A stretch of 23,763 nucleotides of DNA from Kiritimatiellia bacterium (GCA_007134175.1 SLLF01000291.1:1-23763), one strand, 5' to 3'; numbered from the stretch's first letter, positions 1-7,934 are shown. The notes: generated from the sequence alone by a model not told the origin. Made by a program: numbers and translations.

Positions 1-1
1 G

Positions 2-1042
2 CACGGCCTCCTGCTGTTTGAAAGCGACCCGCCCGGAGCGGATGTACTGGTTGATGATGCCCACCGTGGCCAAACCCCGCTACTGGTGCATGACTTGCGC
101 CCGGGCACCTACCGCGTGCGCCTGCGTGCCGATGATCATTTCCCGCGCGAATTAACCATCAACGTCGAGGGCCGCACCCCGCAACGGGTCTACACGGAAC
201 TGGAATCCGACACCGCATCCCTGGCCGTCCGCACCGACCCGCCCGGCGGCCAGGTCCGCGTAGACGGCTCCACCTACGGGGTAACCCCGCTGCAAATCGA
301 TCGTGTGCGAACCGGCGAAGTGCTGGTGGAAATCACCTTGGACGGCTACCTGCCCTACCAGCGCGAACTGCGCTTGCGAACCGGACAGTCCTACCGACTT
401 GATGCCGATCTGGTGCCGGTACCCAGTGGCTTGACCGTAACCACCTCGCCCCCCGAAGCGCAGGTCTTTATCAATGACCAATTAGTCGGCGAGTCGCCGG
501 TATCCCTGACGGATCTCGCGGTGGGCACCTATACCTTGCGGGTGGCCCGCCACGGCTTTGCCGAGCAGGAGCGCGAGGTGGAACTGGGTTCCGGCGACCG
601 CCGGAGCGAGGAGTTCCGGTTGGAGCGCATCAGTGGAACCGTGGTCCTGGTGACCGAACCGGCCGGCGTCCACGTCTATCTGAACGGCGAGTTGATGGGG
701 ACCACGGAGGCGGGCCGCACCGACGTAATCTCCGAACCGTTCACCATCGATTACGTACTGGAGGGCGACCACCGGCTGCAGTTGTTGCGCTCAGGTTACC
801 ATCACCGGCCACGCCGCTTCCGCATCGAAGTGGATCAGACCCTATCGCTGCATGAACGCTTGGAACGGCAGTTCGTGCCGGACACGCGGGTGCGCACCGG
901 CAACCGCCCGGGCGAGGCGTTTACCGGGGTATTGATCCGCGAACATGCGGACGGCGGCGTCGACCTGGAAACCCGCCCGGGCATCATTATCACCTTCACT
1001 GCCGACGAAATCCAGGCTATTGAACCGCTGCGCGCCCGCTAG
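2..1042 (+). CDS. PEGA-repeat protein, 5' end outside the window
   Basis: The frame is open from the first codon of the window, so the true start lies upstream; a GTG at 86 is internal to a repeat and is not a credible start. The visible part holds four PEGA-type repeats of about 65-70 residues. Each opens with a strand followed by PPG/PPE/PAG, a 'V.(V/I)(D/N)' turn, a '(Y/L)GxTP'-like turn, and ends in 'GxYxxxxxxxGY'. The fourth repeat is longer and more diverged. The last 50 residues form a small non-PEGA beta unit (GEAFTGVLIREHADGGVDLE...). PEGA domains are surface or periplasmic beta modules, often linked to S-layer or cell-wall proteins. No membrane segment is seen in this part. The gene ends 6 bp before the convergent LolA-like gene. 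The family assignment is firm; the cellular role is unknown. Confidence 0.85.
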   Translation, partial: HGLLLFESDPPGADVLVDDAHRGQTPLLVHDLRPGTYRVRLRADDHFPRELTINVEGRTPQRVYTELESDTASLAVRTDPPGGQVRVDGSTYGVTPLQIDRVRTGEVLVEITLDGYLPYQRELRLRTGQSYRLDADLVPVPSGLTVTTSPPEAQVFINDQLVGESPVSLTDLAVGTYTLRVARHGFAEQEREVELGSGDRRSEEFRLERISGTVVLVTEPAGVHVYLNGELMGTTEAGRTDVISEPFTIDYVLEGDHRLQLLRSGYHHRPRRFRIEVDQTLSLHERLERQFVPDTRVRTGNRPGEAFTGVLIREHADGGVDLETRPGIIITFTADEIQAIEPLRAR

Positions 1043-1048
1043 CCCGGT

Positions 1049-1849
1049 TTACAACACGTTCAAGTCCCGCACGCGCAGCGTGACCCGCTCGCGAGTGGCA
1101 TGGTTGTAGATGTCGAGGTTCTGCACCATCCACATCTCATCGATTTTGAGTAAGCTGCGCACCTGGACCCGCCGCACAGCCCGGCCACGCCGGTCCAGGG
1201 CATCGGCCTGCAACAGCAGCGCCGTTTCCGGATCGATCCATAGTCGCACGCCGGCGTAAGCAGTCGCGGCATCTTCCGGTGCGGTCAGCTCGATGATTTC
1301 ACAAAAACGGCCGCGAACGCGCTCTGCACCGGCCCATTCGCCATCCGGCCACCAGAGAAACGAAAGGCTCAGGTCCGCCCAGGTCAAATCAAACCCCGCC
1401 ACCGGCGCGGCCCAATCCGGATCGGCCACCGACTCCGGTGGGTCCCCCCGCTCTAATGACCAACGGGCCACACCGGGTTCCGGCCACTTCACCGTCATCC
1501 GTTCCTGCATGGCGCCAAAGCGGTCGAACACCGTGTAGACCGCCTGCGGCACGGGCGCGCCCCAGTTGAGCTCCAGTTCCACCGGCGCAATCCGGGTAAT
1601 GTTGCCGCGGCGATCACGCGCTTGCAATTCACCCTCCACGCGCAGCGGTACCGTAGGCAGCGCAGCCCGTACCTGGTCCAGCAAGACCACCGCATCCGGC
1701 CGGGCCGCAGGTGTACGGGCAATGGCCAGCCCCGTCCAGCTCAGCGCCAACGCTGAAATCAGTATTCCAAACCTTGGAACGATTCCGGCTGGTGTTTTCC
1801 AACCATTGGAAATCAGCCGCTCCCCGCCGCAAGGTCGGTTGGTCTTCAT
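1049..1849 (-). CDS. Outer-membrane lipoprotein-sorting (LolA-like) protein
   Basis: The 266-residue product has a signal-peptide-like stretch at about residues 27-44 (hydrophobic core from FGIL to the AIA site), preceded by an unusually long N-terminal extension. The mature part resembles the outer-membrane lipoprotein-sorting family (LolA/LolB-like fold): 'TWADLSLSFLWWPD', 'RVRGRFCEIIEL', 'VRLWIDPETALLLQADALD' and 'KIDEMWMVQNLDIYN'. Members are thought to bind acyl chains in the periplasm. The start ATG at 1849 overlaps the phosphofructokinase stop by four bases (ATGA), so translation is probably coupled; there is no strong separate ribosome site. Two TTCCAA-N3-TTGGAA palindromes lie inside codons 13-29. 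A later start is possible, but no good start codon follows the palindromes that would leave a full signal peptide. Pairing of a glycolytic enzyme with a lipoprotein carrier looks incidental. Confidence 0.75.
   Translation of the reverse strand: MKTNRPCGGERLISNGWKTPAGIVPRFGILISALALSWTGLAIARTPAARPDAVVLLDQVRAALPTVPLRVEGELQARDRRGNITRIAPVELELNWGAPVPQAVYTVFDRFGAMQERMTVKWPEPGVARWSLERGDPPESVADPDWAAPVAGFDLTWADLSLSFLWWPDGEWAGAERVRGRFCEIIELTAPEDAATAYAGVRLWIDPETALLLQADALDRRGRAVRRVQVRSLLKIDEMWMVQNLDIYNHATRERVTLRVRDLNVL
1765..1811. repeat. Pair of TTCCAANNNTTGGAA palindromes
   Basis: Two perfect 15-bp dyads are seen: TTCCAAACCTTGGAA at 1765-1779 and TTCCAACCATTGGAA at 1797-1811 (the latter extends to 17 bp). 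Their centres, 1772 and 1804, are 32 bp apart, about three helical turns. They lie 45 and 77 nt inside the LolA-like gene, counting from the A of its ATG. The two copies fall in different reading frames, so selection on the protein does not explain them. They could be protein-binding sites or, in RNA, paired short triloop hairpins. A second pair with the same geometry is at 23530-23576. Confidence 0.8.
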
Positions 1850-3060
1850 GCGCGCTTCACCGGCAGGCCTTTGAAGCGTCCCACTGGCGGCAGGGGACCG
1901 ACGATGGGGCGCGCATAGTCGACAAACGCCTGGGTCACATCGTTGCCGGCCGCGTTGATGAACCTGGCGGGCATGTGCCGGGTATCCTTGGCTACGCTCT
2001 TCAGCGGTACGCGTTTGTAGTCCACTGCGTAGCGCTTACCTGTTTTCCGTGTAATAGCCACGCTGCCGTGGGCATATGCGGTGGCGGCGTATTTGACCGC
2101 CAGTTGGCCTACCGCGCGCGCTTCCTTGGCGTCGTTCGCCGAGACTACGCCGGGGAAGGACCGCTGCAGGTAGCCGAGCGTATCGGCGCGCACCCGGGCA
2201 ATGCCCAGTTTTTCGCGGATTTCGCCGGCCAAGAGGTCACCCAATGCACCCGACCCGCTGAGCTGTACGTTGCCGTGGGAATCCGTCTCTTTAATGAACA
2301 AACTTGCAATGGGCTTGCCGCTGCGATCAGCGATCCCCTCGGAGACCGCCACGACACAGCGTCCGTATTTTTTATGGACCCTTTTCACATCCTGCAGAAA
2401 CCGGCTCATCGCGAACGGGCGTTCGGGCAGGTAGATCAGGTGTGGCCCGTCATCGGGATAGACGCGCGCCAAGGCCGACGCCGCTGTCAGAAAACCGGCA
2501 TGGCGTCCCATGACGACATTGATCTTGACGCCCGGCAACGCGCGGTTGTCGAGGTTATCGCCCATAAACGCCGAGGCCACGAATTTGGCACCGGAGCCAA
2601 AACCGGGGGTATGGTCGTTCTGGCGCAGATCGTTGTCGATGGTCTTGCAGATATGGAAACAGCGGAACTCGTATTTTGCTTTGCGCGCTTCCTCATTGAT
2701 AATATGCGTCGTTTCGGCGGAATCATTGCCGCCGATATAGAAAAAGTAGCGCACGTTGTATTTCTGCAGGACGGTGAATATCCGGGCGCAATCCTCCGCG
2801 GTCGGTTTCTTGCGCACCGAACCCAAGGCCGAGGAGGGGGTTTGGGCTACCGCCTCCAGCGTCTTCACCGTTTCACGGCTCAAATCAATCAAATCCTCTT
2901 CCAGCAGTCCCTTTATCCCGTGCCGCGCCCCGTAGATCCTCTTGATTTGCTTCTGTTTTTTTGCCTCCAGCACCGCGCCAATCAGGCTCTGGTTAATAAC
3001 GGCGGTCGGGCCACCGCTTTGCGCAATGAGCATGTTGCCGATCAATTCTTTTGTTGCCAT
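1846..3060 (-). CDS. pfp: Pyrophosphate-dependent 6-phosphofructokinase
   Basis: The 404-residue enzyme phosphorylates fructose 6-phosphate to fructose 1,6-bisphosphate in the cytoplasm, probably using PPi reversibly. Motifs in order: GGPTAVIN (16-23), GGNDS (110-114), CKTIDND (138-144), MGRHAGF (184-190) and PERPF (212-216). The lysine at 139 in KTIDND and the aspartate at 113, where ATP enzymes have glycine, are the known PPi-type markers. The GGND variant (instead of GGDD) is, to my knowledge, usual in one PPi-PFK clade. ATP use cannot be excluded from sequence alone. The start has AAGGAG 11 nt upstream of the ATG. It is the first gene of a two-gene unit with the LolA-like gene. A putative promoter lies at 3114-3142. 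Confidence 0.93.
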   Translation of the reverse strand: MATKELIGNMLIAQSGGPTAVINQSLIGAVLEAKKQKQIKRIYGARHGIKGLLEEDLIDLSRETVKTLEAVAQTPSSALGSVRKKPTAEDCARIFTVLQKYNVRYFFYIGGNDSAETTHIINEEARKAKYEFRCFHICKTIDNDLRQNDHTPGFGSGAKFVASAFMGDNLDNRALPGVKINVVMGRHAGFLTAASALARVYPDDGPHLIYLPERPFAMSRFLQDVKRVHKKYGRCVVAVSEGIADRSGKPIASLFIKETDSHGNVQLSGSGALGDLLAGEIREKLGIARVRADTLGYLQRSFPGVVSANDAKEARAVGQLAVKYAATAYAHGSVAITRKTGKRYAVDYKRVPLKSVAKDTRHMPARFINAAGNDVTQAFVDYARPIVGPLPPVGRFKGLPVKRA

Positions 3061-3113
3061 GGTTACGTATACTCCTTTATTCCACTATTCAGGGTGAATC
3101 GAAATGAGGCACA

Positions 3114-3142
3114 CCTGTAGCAAGGCCGGAAAGAAATGGCAA
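3114..3142 (-). promoter_or_regulatory. Putative promoter of pfp
   Basis: On the minus strand TTGCCA (3137-3142) and TACAGG (3114-3119) are separated by 17 bp. Transcription would start near 3107, about 47 nt before the phosphofructokinase ATG. The -10 box is a weak match, so this is only a candidate. Nothing else recognisable was found in the divergent gap 3061-3301. Confidence 0.33.
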
Positions 3143-3265
3143 GTACGTACTCCACGACCGTGGCTACGTGGGGAACCGGATGAATCACGGATCAACGTCG
3201 GGCTCTTTCCGTCATGTACAGCGCATTAGCTCGTGAACGTTTGGCTTCCGCTTTGAAGGTCACAC

Positions 3266-3295
3266 TGGACATGGACCGGCCCAATCCCGTAGTCT
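3266..3295 (+). promoter_or_regulatory. Putative promoter of oligoribonuclease gene
   Basis: TGGACA (3266-3271) and TAGTCT (3290-3295) are 18 bp apart. The predicted start of transcription, seven bases after the -10 box, falls on the ATG at 3302. The gene has no Shine-Dalgarno sequence, so a leaderless transcript would be consistent. The -10 match is only moderate. Confidence 0.35.
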
Positions 3296-3301
3296 CTTCC
3301 C

Positions 3302-3931
3302 ATGACGACGTCCAAGCCCTTACAAGCGGTATATTGCTGGTTTGACCTTGAATTCACGGACTTGGATCCCGCCAAGGCTGCCATTCTGCAGCTGGCCTTA
3401 TGGTTGACCGATGTGGACCTGCGCCCGCTTGAGCCGGGCGACACCGGGCTGAATCTGGTGGTCCAACTGCCGCCCGACACGCCGGTCTCTCCTTGGGTGG
3501 CGGAGCATCTCGCGGACCTGCTGGAGCGGTGCCGATCGCCAGCGGCCACGCCGGTCGGCGCGGTGGAGCAGTTGTGCACGCAGTATTTGGACCGCCTGCT
3601 CGGCCCACCGGTCACCGATATTACCCTGCGCCCGGTATTGGCGGGCAACAGTGTCCACAACGATTGGCGCTTGGCTGCACTTCATTTCCCCGCGTTGCTG
3701 GAGCGGCTGCACTACCGGTTGCTGGACATCAGCACTTTAAAGCAGCAATGGTTGACCTGGCTGGGCCAGCCTGAATTTGAGAAGGAGGACGCGGCGCTGG
3801 TCAAGCGCTGGCTGCCCTTCGACCACATCGACCCAGCCGGGCAGCGCCATGACGCCTTCTACGACATCCTGGCGTCCATCGCGGAGCTCCACTTTTACCG
3901 CACACAGTGGCTTCAACTGAAAACCACCTGA
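3302..3931 (+). CDS. orn: Oligoribonuclease, DEDDh 3'-5' exoribonuclease
   Basis: The 209-residue product matches Orn, which degrades 2- to 5-nt RNA fragments and linear c-di-GMP products (pGpG) to mononucleotides. The full DEDDh set is visible: D15 and E17 in 'WFDLEFTDLDP', D121 in 'GNSVHNDWRLAALHFP', H183 and D188 in 'RHDAFYDILASIAELHFYR'. The segment 'LHYRLLDISTLK' is typical of Orn. At 209 residues it is somewhat longer than the roughly 180 of E. coli Orn, mainly from a longer middle region. The ATG at 3302 has no Shine-Dalgarno sequence (preceded by TCTCTTCCC). The DciA-like gene starts 7 bp after the stop, suggesting co-transcription. Confidence 0.92.
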   Translation: MTTSKPLQAVYCWFDLEFTDLDPAKAAILQLALWLTDVDLRPLEPGDTGLNLVVQLPPDTPVSPWVAEHLADLLERCRSPAATPVGAVEQLCTQYLDRLLGPPVTDITLRPVLAGNSVHNDWRLAALHFPALLERLHYRLLDISTLKQQWLTWLGQPEFEKEDAALVKRWLPFDHIDPAGQRHDAFYDILASIAELHFYRTQWLQLKTT

Positions 3932-3938
3932 ACCGATC

Positions 3939-4346
3939 ATGCCTCGCCGCAGTCCATCGTACAATCGTTCCCAGTGGCAAATTGAGCGGGAACGCTTTCA
4001 ATTACCGCCGGGGCGGCCGCCCACTGCCTACCGGATACACACACCGGGAACTGTGGTCCCCGATTTGTTGAAAAAATGGGGCATGGAGCAGGCGTTATGG
4101 GAACAGACACTGCTGCAGGAATGGGCTGAAATAGCCGGGCCGCAAGTGGCCAAGCATACGCGGCCGGGCCGGCTGGATCGCGGCACGCTGACGGTTTACG
4201 TCGCCCACTCCACCTGGTTGACGGAATTGCGACAATTCGGGCAGCAGGCGATGCTGGAGAAGCTGCAGGCACGCTTTGGGCGGCGCCGGATCAAGGGTAT
4301 TCGGCTGAATCTGGATCCGGACGCGCCGGCAACACCTGCACGGTGA
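3939..4346 (+). CDS. dciA: DciA-like (DUF721) protein
   Basis: The 135-residue protein carries a DUF721/DciA domain at about residues 35-125: 'VVPDLLKKWGMEQ', then 'LLQEWAEIAGPQVAKHTRPGRL', 'GTLTVYVAHSTWLTELRQF' and a final 'RIKGIRLNL' strand. DciA is the ancestral loader or operator of the replicative helicase DnaB in bacteria lacking DnaC/DnaI. The basic N-terminal 30 residues lie outside the domain. It follows orn by 7 bp on the same strand. Its last 56 bases overlap the 3' end of the convergent M16 peptidase gene. The family is clear; the helicase role is transferred from known members. Confidence 0.85.
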   Translation: MPRRSPSYNRSQWQIERERFQLPPGRPPTAYRIHTPGTVVPDLLKKWGMEQALWEQTLLQEWAEIAGPQVAKHTRPGRLDRGTLTVYVAHSTWLTELRQFGQQAMLEKLQARFGRRRIKGIRLNLDPDAPATPAR

Positions 4347-6924
4347 CGCTGCGCTCCGGCACCAGCCACTCCGCAGCCACCGCTTGGATCTCCGCCGAGG
4401 TAACCGCCTGCAAGCGATCACTTAAATCGAACGCGTAACGATAACCCAGTCCGTACAGCTCGTTCAGCGCCGCCTGCTGGGCCAGCGAGTCGTTGTTCTG
4501 CATCAACGTCAACTGGTCACCGCGGCGCTGGGCTTGGGCCCGGGCCCATTCATCTACGGTCAATCCCTCCTCCGCGATCCGCGCCAGTTCGGCTGCCACC
4601 AAGCGCTGCACCTCGTCCACATCGTCTTCCGCGGTGCCGGCAAAAATAGCGAAGTAGCCGGGTACAAGCCCGGTTTGATGCTGGGCGCCAACGAAATAAA
4701 CCAGGCCCCGCCGATCACGCACCTCGATTCCCAGCGTGGATGACATGCCGCTGAGCGCGGTTCGGAGCAGATCGAAAGCCGGGACCTCGTCCGCCGCGAG
4801 ATGGACCGTGGGGAACGCCTGTATAAAAATGGTCTGGGCGCGCGGCTCACGCACCTTCACAGATTCCGGTAATTGCCGCGGTCCAATGGTGGGCCGGTCA
4901 TGGAACCGTTCACCGGCAGGGATTGCGGCAATGGCCTTAGCTACCCGGTCATGCGCGTCTTCGGGTGACACGGCACCAAAGACGGCGACAGCCAAGTTGC
5001 CCGTTACGGCTCGCTCCATGAGGTACCGTTGCAAATCCGAGCGTTCAAGCCCGGCAACCGAGACACTAAGTCCTGAAGGCGTCCAGCGCCAGGGATGATC
5101 AGGGTAGAGCGCATTGCGAACCAGTTGGGCCGCAACCTGCATTGGTTGTTCGCGCTGGGTGCGGATTTCCGCCAGTTGCCGGGCTCGTTGACGGTCCATT
5201 TCGTTCGCGGGAAAGGCCGGCTGCAGCAGCATGTCGACGGCCAGCGCCAGCACGTCGTCCCAATCATCCGCCAAGGCGCTAAGCCGAAGGCCGAAAGAAT
5301 TGAGGCCGGCGAAAGGCGTGATAGCCGCCCCGCGGTCATCGAGCCAAGTGGCGATTTCCTCCGCCGTCTTGGTCGCCGTACCGCGCGGCAGGAGATCCGC
5401 CATGAACCGGGTCAAGCCGGCCTGTGCCTCGGTTTCCGACAGTGTACCGCCCAGGAAAGCCAAGGTGCCCTGCACCAGCGGTACCCGGTAGTCCTCGCGC
5501 ACAATCAGTGGGACGCCGTTGGGCAACTCCTGCCGCGTCGGCTCATGGATCAGTTGGGGGGCCGCTTCAGCAGCGACGGTCCTATCCGGTCGTTCGGGCG
5601 TCAGCAGCACCCGCGTCTGCCGCGCAGGATAAACATATTGGTCCAGTACGCGCGCCAGATCGGCGGGTGTAATAGCGTCCAGCCATTTCAGATAGCGTTC
5701 CGTAAAGCGCGGGTCACCGGTATAGAATTCACCCGACGCCATATCATGAACTTGGCCCCGCATGGTCTGTAGACCGTGCAGCACATCCACCAGCACGCGG
5801 CGGCAGGCGCGGTGGATTTCCTCTTCGGAAAAATCACCCTCGCGCCACGACTCGATTTCCGCTGCCACGGCCGCAATGACCTCGTCTTCCTTCGCGGGAT
5901 CGAAAGTCGCATGGATGCCAAAAAGGCCCGGTTCCTGCGGGGTAAAAGACCACGCACTGATGTTGTGTGCCAACTGCAAGCGGTCGCGGATCGCCAACGG
6001 CAAACGGGCACTGTTGCTGCCACCCGCTACTTGGGCCAGGACATCCAAGGCCACGGCATCCGGATGATGCAGCGGCACGGTGTGATACCCCCAGGCTACC
6101 CGCGACACTTCGTAGTCTCCGGTCTGGCGCGCCGTACGCGGCGCGCGTTGCGGCGGTTCCGCCGGCAGCACCACCGGTGGCCGTGCCCGACGGGTAAAAT
6201 CCGCGAAAGCCGCTCGTATCCGATCTTCCGCACCGACGGGGTCAACATCGCCCGCCAAGGCAACCAGCATATTGTCCGGGGTATAGTGGCGGGCAAAAAA
6301 GGCGAGCAAGTCCTCCCGGGTCGTCTGCAGGAATACCTCGCGATAACCGATGACCGGGTGGCGGTGGGGATGCACGCGATACGCCGTTTGCCAGAGCAGG
6401 CGATTCAATTCGCGCGCCGGATTATCGCGGTTCATCGCCATTTCCTGCAGAATCACCTGCTGTTCGCGCTGGTACTCCTCCTTCGGGAAAGAGGCGTTCA
6501 TCACCGCATCGGCCAGCACCTCCAGCCCTACCTCCCAATCGTCCGCGGGCAATACCACGTGGAACACGGTCCGGTCCAGCGTGGTGTAGGCGTTGACGCG
6601 GCCGCCGACAGCATCCAGCTCACGGGTGATATCGCCCGGCTTGCGCGTGGGGGTACCCTTGAAAATCATATGCTCGACGTAGTGCGATAGACCGGCCCCC
6701 AGAAATTCATCTTCATGGATTGATCCGGTACCAAACCAGATTTGGATCGCAACTACCGGGGCGCTGCTATCGGGCTTAATCAACCCGACGGCTCCGTTAT
6801 CCAGGTGAAAGCGATGAATTGCATCATTGGCCATGCGCAGTGCCTCCGTAGCGGGTGGGGCTACGGCCCCGGTGTCAGCGCCCAGCAAGAACGCGCCCAG
6901 CAACCATGCACCCGCGTGCCTCAT
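4291..6924 (-). CDS. M16 (pitrilysin/insulinase-like) zinc peptidase, secreted
   Basis: The 877-residue protein starts with a short signal peptide (hydrophobic residues 6-22). The N-terminal half carries the inverted zinc motif HYVEH (H81, E84, H85) and the third ligand E161, 76 residues later, as expected for M16. The second half, from about residue 465, repeats the fold but has no HxxEH, as in pitrilysin-type single chains with one active and one inactive half; 'RRGLVYFVGAQ' near residue 750 matches the conserved arginine/tyrosine region of the C-terminal half. It probably degrades peptides in the periplasm. The ATG at 6924 overlaps the stop of the Minf_1886 gene by four bases (ATGA). The last 18 codons overlap the convergent dciA gene. 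Confidence 0.93.
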   Translation of the reverse strand: MRHAGAWLLGAFLLGADTGAVAPPATEALRMANDAIHRFHLDNGAVGLIKPDSSAPVVAIQIWFGTGSIHEDEFLGAGLSHYVEHMIFKGTPTRKPGDITRELDAVGGRVNAYTTLDRTVFHVVLPADDWEVGLEVLADAVMNASFPKEEYQREQQVILQEMAMNRDNPARELNRLLWQTAYRVHPHRHPVIGYREVFLQTTREDLLAFFARHYTPDNMLVALAGDVDPVGAEDRIRAAFADFTRRARPPVVLPAEPPQRAPRTARQTGDYEVSRVAWGYHTVPLHHPDAVALDVLAQVAGGSNSARLPLAIRDRLQLAHNISAWSFTPQEPGLFGIHATFDPAKEDEVIAAVAAEIESWREGDFSEEEIHRACRRVLVDVLHGLQTMRGQVHDMASGEFYTGDPRFTERYLKWLDAITPADLARVLDQYVYPARQTRVLLTPERPDRTVAAEAAPQLIHEPTRQELPNGVPLIVREDYRVPLVQGTLAFLGGTLSETEAQAGLTRFMADLLPRGTATKTAEEIATWLDDRGAAITPFAGLNSFGLRLSALADDWDDVLALAVDMLLQPAFPANEMDRQRARQLAEIRTQREQPMQVAAQLVRNALYPDHPWRWTPSGLSVSVAGLERSDLQRYLMERAVTGNLAVAVFGAVSPEDAHDRVAKAIAAIPAGERFHDRPTIGPRQLPESVKVREPRAQTIFIQAFPTVHLAADEVPAFDLLRTALSGMSSTLGIEVRDRRGLVYFVGAQHQTGLVPGYFAIFAGTAEDDVDEVQRLVAAELARIAEEGLTVDEWARAQAQRRGDQLTLMQNNDSLAQQAALNELYGLGYRYAFDLSDRLQAVTSAEIQAVAAEWLVPERSVTVQVLPARPDPDSAEYP

Positions 6925-7367
6925 GACGATTGCTCGGCCTGCACACCCGGGCGCGAGGCCTGCGGTGCAGGTGGTTTACGAATCTGCTCAGGAATAAACG
7001 GAGCGGAGAATGCGGTATCGAAATCGTAGCCGCTGGTAAAATCGGTTTTCTGGTCATTCTCGGTTTTCCCCAGCACCCCTGCATGAACCAGGTTAAACAC
7101 AATTTCCCCAAAATCCTCGCACGCGCGGACCCCCCAATAGGCCAACACGCGGCGCGCCAACGGGCCGTATTCCTGCAAGGCATAATCGCGCAGCCCCGCC
7201 AGCAGCTCCTGGCCGCTGACGTGCCGGCCCGGCCCTTCAATCGGTTTATCCAGTTGTTTGATGGTATAGTCCAAGCCTTCTCGCACAAAATGGTACGCAT
7301 CCCGTGGATAGCGCGCATCCTGTTGCAGGATCAGCGTCAGGGCTTCATGGAATTTGATCTTCTTCAT
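6921..7367 (-). CDS. Minf_1886 / TIGR04138 family protein (PVC-restricted)
   Basis: The 148-residue cytoplasmic protein matches a family known mainly from Planctomycetes and Verrucomicrobia and relatives, with no known function. The recognisable blocks are 'DAYHFVREGLDYTIKQL' (about 24-40), 'RHVSGQELLAGLRDYALQEYG' spread over about 48-68, 'VLAYWGVRACEDFGEIVFNLVHAGVLGKTE' across about 74-103, and 'DFTSGYDF' (about 108-115). The C-terminal 30 residues are proline-rich and probably disordered. It sits between a dimeric dUTPase (48-bp gap) and the M16 peptidase (4-bp overlap). This gene is the best single taxonomic pointer in the window. The family name is from memory of its conserved pattern. 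Confidence 0.8.
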   Translation of the reverse strand: MKKIKFHEALTLILQQDARYPRDAYHFVREGLDYTIKQLDKPIEGPGRHVSGQELLAGLRDYALQEYGPLARRVLAYWGVRACEDFGEIVFNLVHAGVLGKTENDQKTDFTSGYDFDTAFSAPFIPEQIRKPPAPQASRPGVQAEQSS

Positions 7368-7414
7368 GGGAAACTATACATGGGGAAATGGTTATGTCCA
7401 ATCCAGCCAGCGGA

Positions 7415-7804
7415 TCAAACCGTCACGTCCAGGTTGTCGCTCTCGTTCTTTTGTTCGTACCCGTCGTCCTGGCGCTGGAAATTTACCGCGTTTTTCTTTC
7501 GATAGAGGTTATAGATATCATCAGCACTTAAGCCCAGCACTTGTGCCAGCGACACGACAAAGTGAATCATGTCGACCACCTCGACCCGGGCATTCTGCTC
7601 GTCAAACTGCTGGTATTTGGCCCACCACTTCCACGGCACGCTATCGGTCAATTCCGCCAACTCCTGGGACAAGGCCCGGCAATAATTGAGCGTCCAGGCG
7701 ATGCGCTCGTCCTCGGTCATCCGTTCCGGGTGAACGCCTATCCGTGCGTTCAGCGCCTTTTGCATTCGGAAGATGTCTTCAAGTTTATCGCTAGCAGCAT
7801 GCAT
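7415..7804 (-). CDS. Dimeric dUTPase family protein (dUTPase_2, all-alpha NTP pyrophosphatase)
   Basis: The 129-residue all-helical product fits the dimeric dUTP diphosphatase group, which hydrolyses dUTP to dUMP and PPi. The metal-binding acids are seen as ExxE in 'SQELAELTDSVPWKWW' (E48, E51) and ExxD in 'VEVVDMIHFVVSLAQVLG' (E75, D78). 'IYNLYRKKNAVNFQRQ' (about 97-112) is typical of this family. A related MazG-type substrate such as another dNTP is possible. It appears to be the first gene of an operon with the Minf_1886 protein and the M16 peptidase. A candidate promoter is at 7855-7883. Confidence 0.85.
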   Translation of the reverse strand: MHAASDKLEDIFRMQKALNARIGVHPERMTEDERIAWTLNYCRALSQELAELTDSVPWKWWAKYQQFDEQNARVEVVDMIHFVVSLAQVLGLSADDIYNLYRKKNAVNFQRQDDGYEQKNESDNLDVTV

Positions 7805-7854
7805 AAAAGATCCCCGGCAAAAATACCCATTCGTTGTTCATCTGTCCGCGTTGC

Positions 7855-7883
7855 ACCTTATTTCTCCTGACCGGAAAGGTCAA
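7855..7883 (-). promoter_or_regulatory. Putative promoter of dUTPase operon
   Basis: On the minus strand TTGACC (7878-7883) and TAAGGT (7855-7860) have a 17-bp spacer. The -35 box matches five of six consensus bases. Transcription would start near 7848, about 44 nt before the dUTPase ATG. Confidence 0.45.
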
Positions 7884-7934
7884 CTCTGTGCTGGGCCTTT
7901 TCGGGGCGCATCGCTGGGGGCGCGAGGTTTGCGC

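Noticed and set aside
869..875. Single TTGGAA in the PEGA gene (another lies near 14950)
   Set aside because: Isolated half-sites without a partner arm, expected by chance.
1711..3120. Long plus-strand open frame (469 codons) opposite pfp and the LolA-like gene
   Set aside because: It is antisense to two genes with clear family motifs and has no recognisable features; long antisense frames are expected in GC-rich genes.
5095..6690. Plus-strand open frames opposite the M16 peptidase
   Set aside because: They are shadows of a well-supported gene, with atypical composition rich in Arg, Gln and His.
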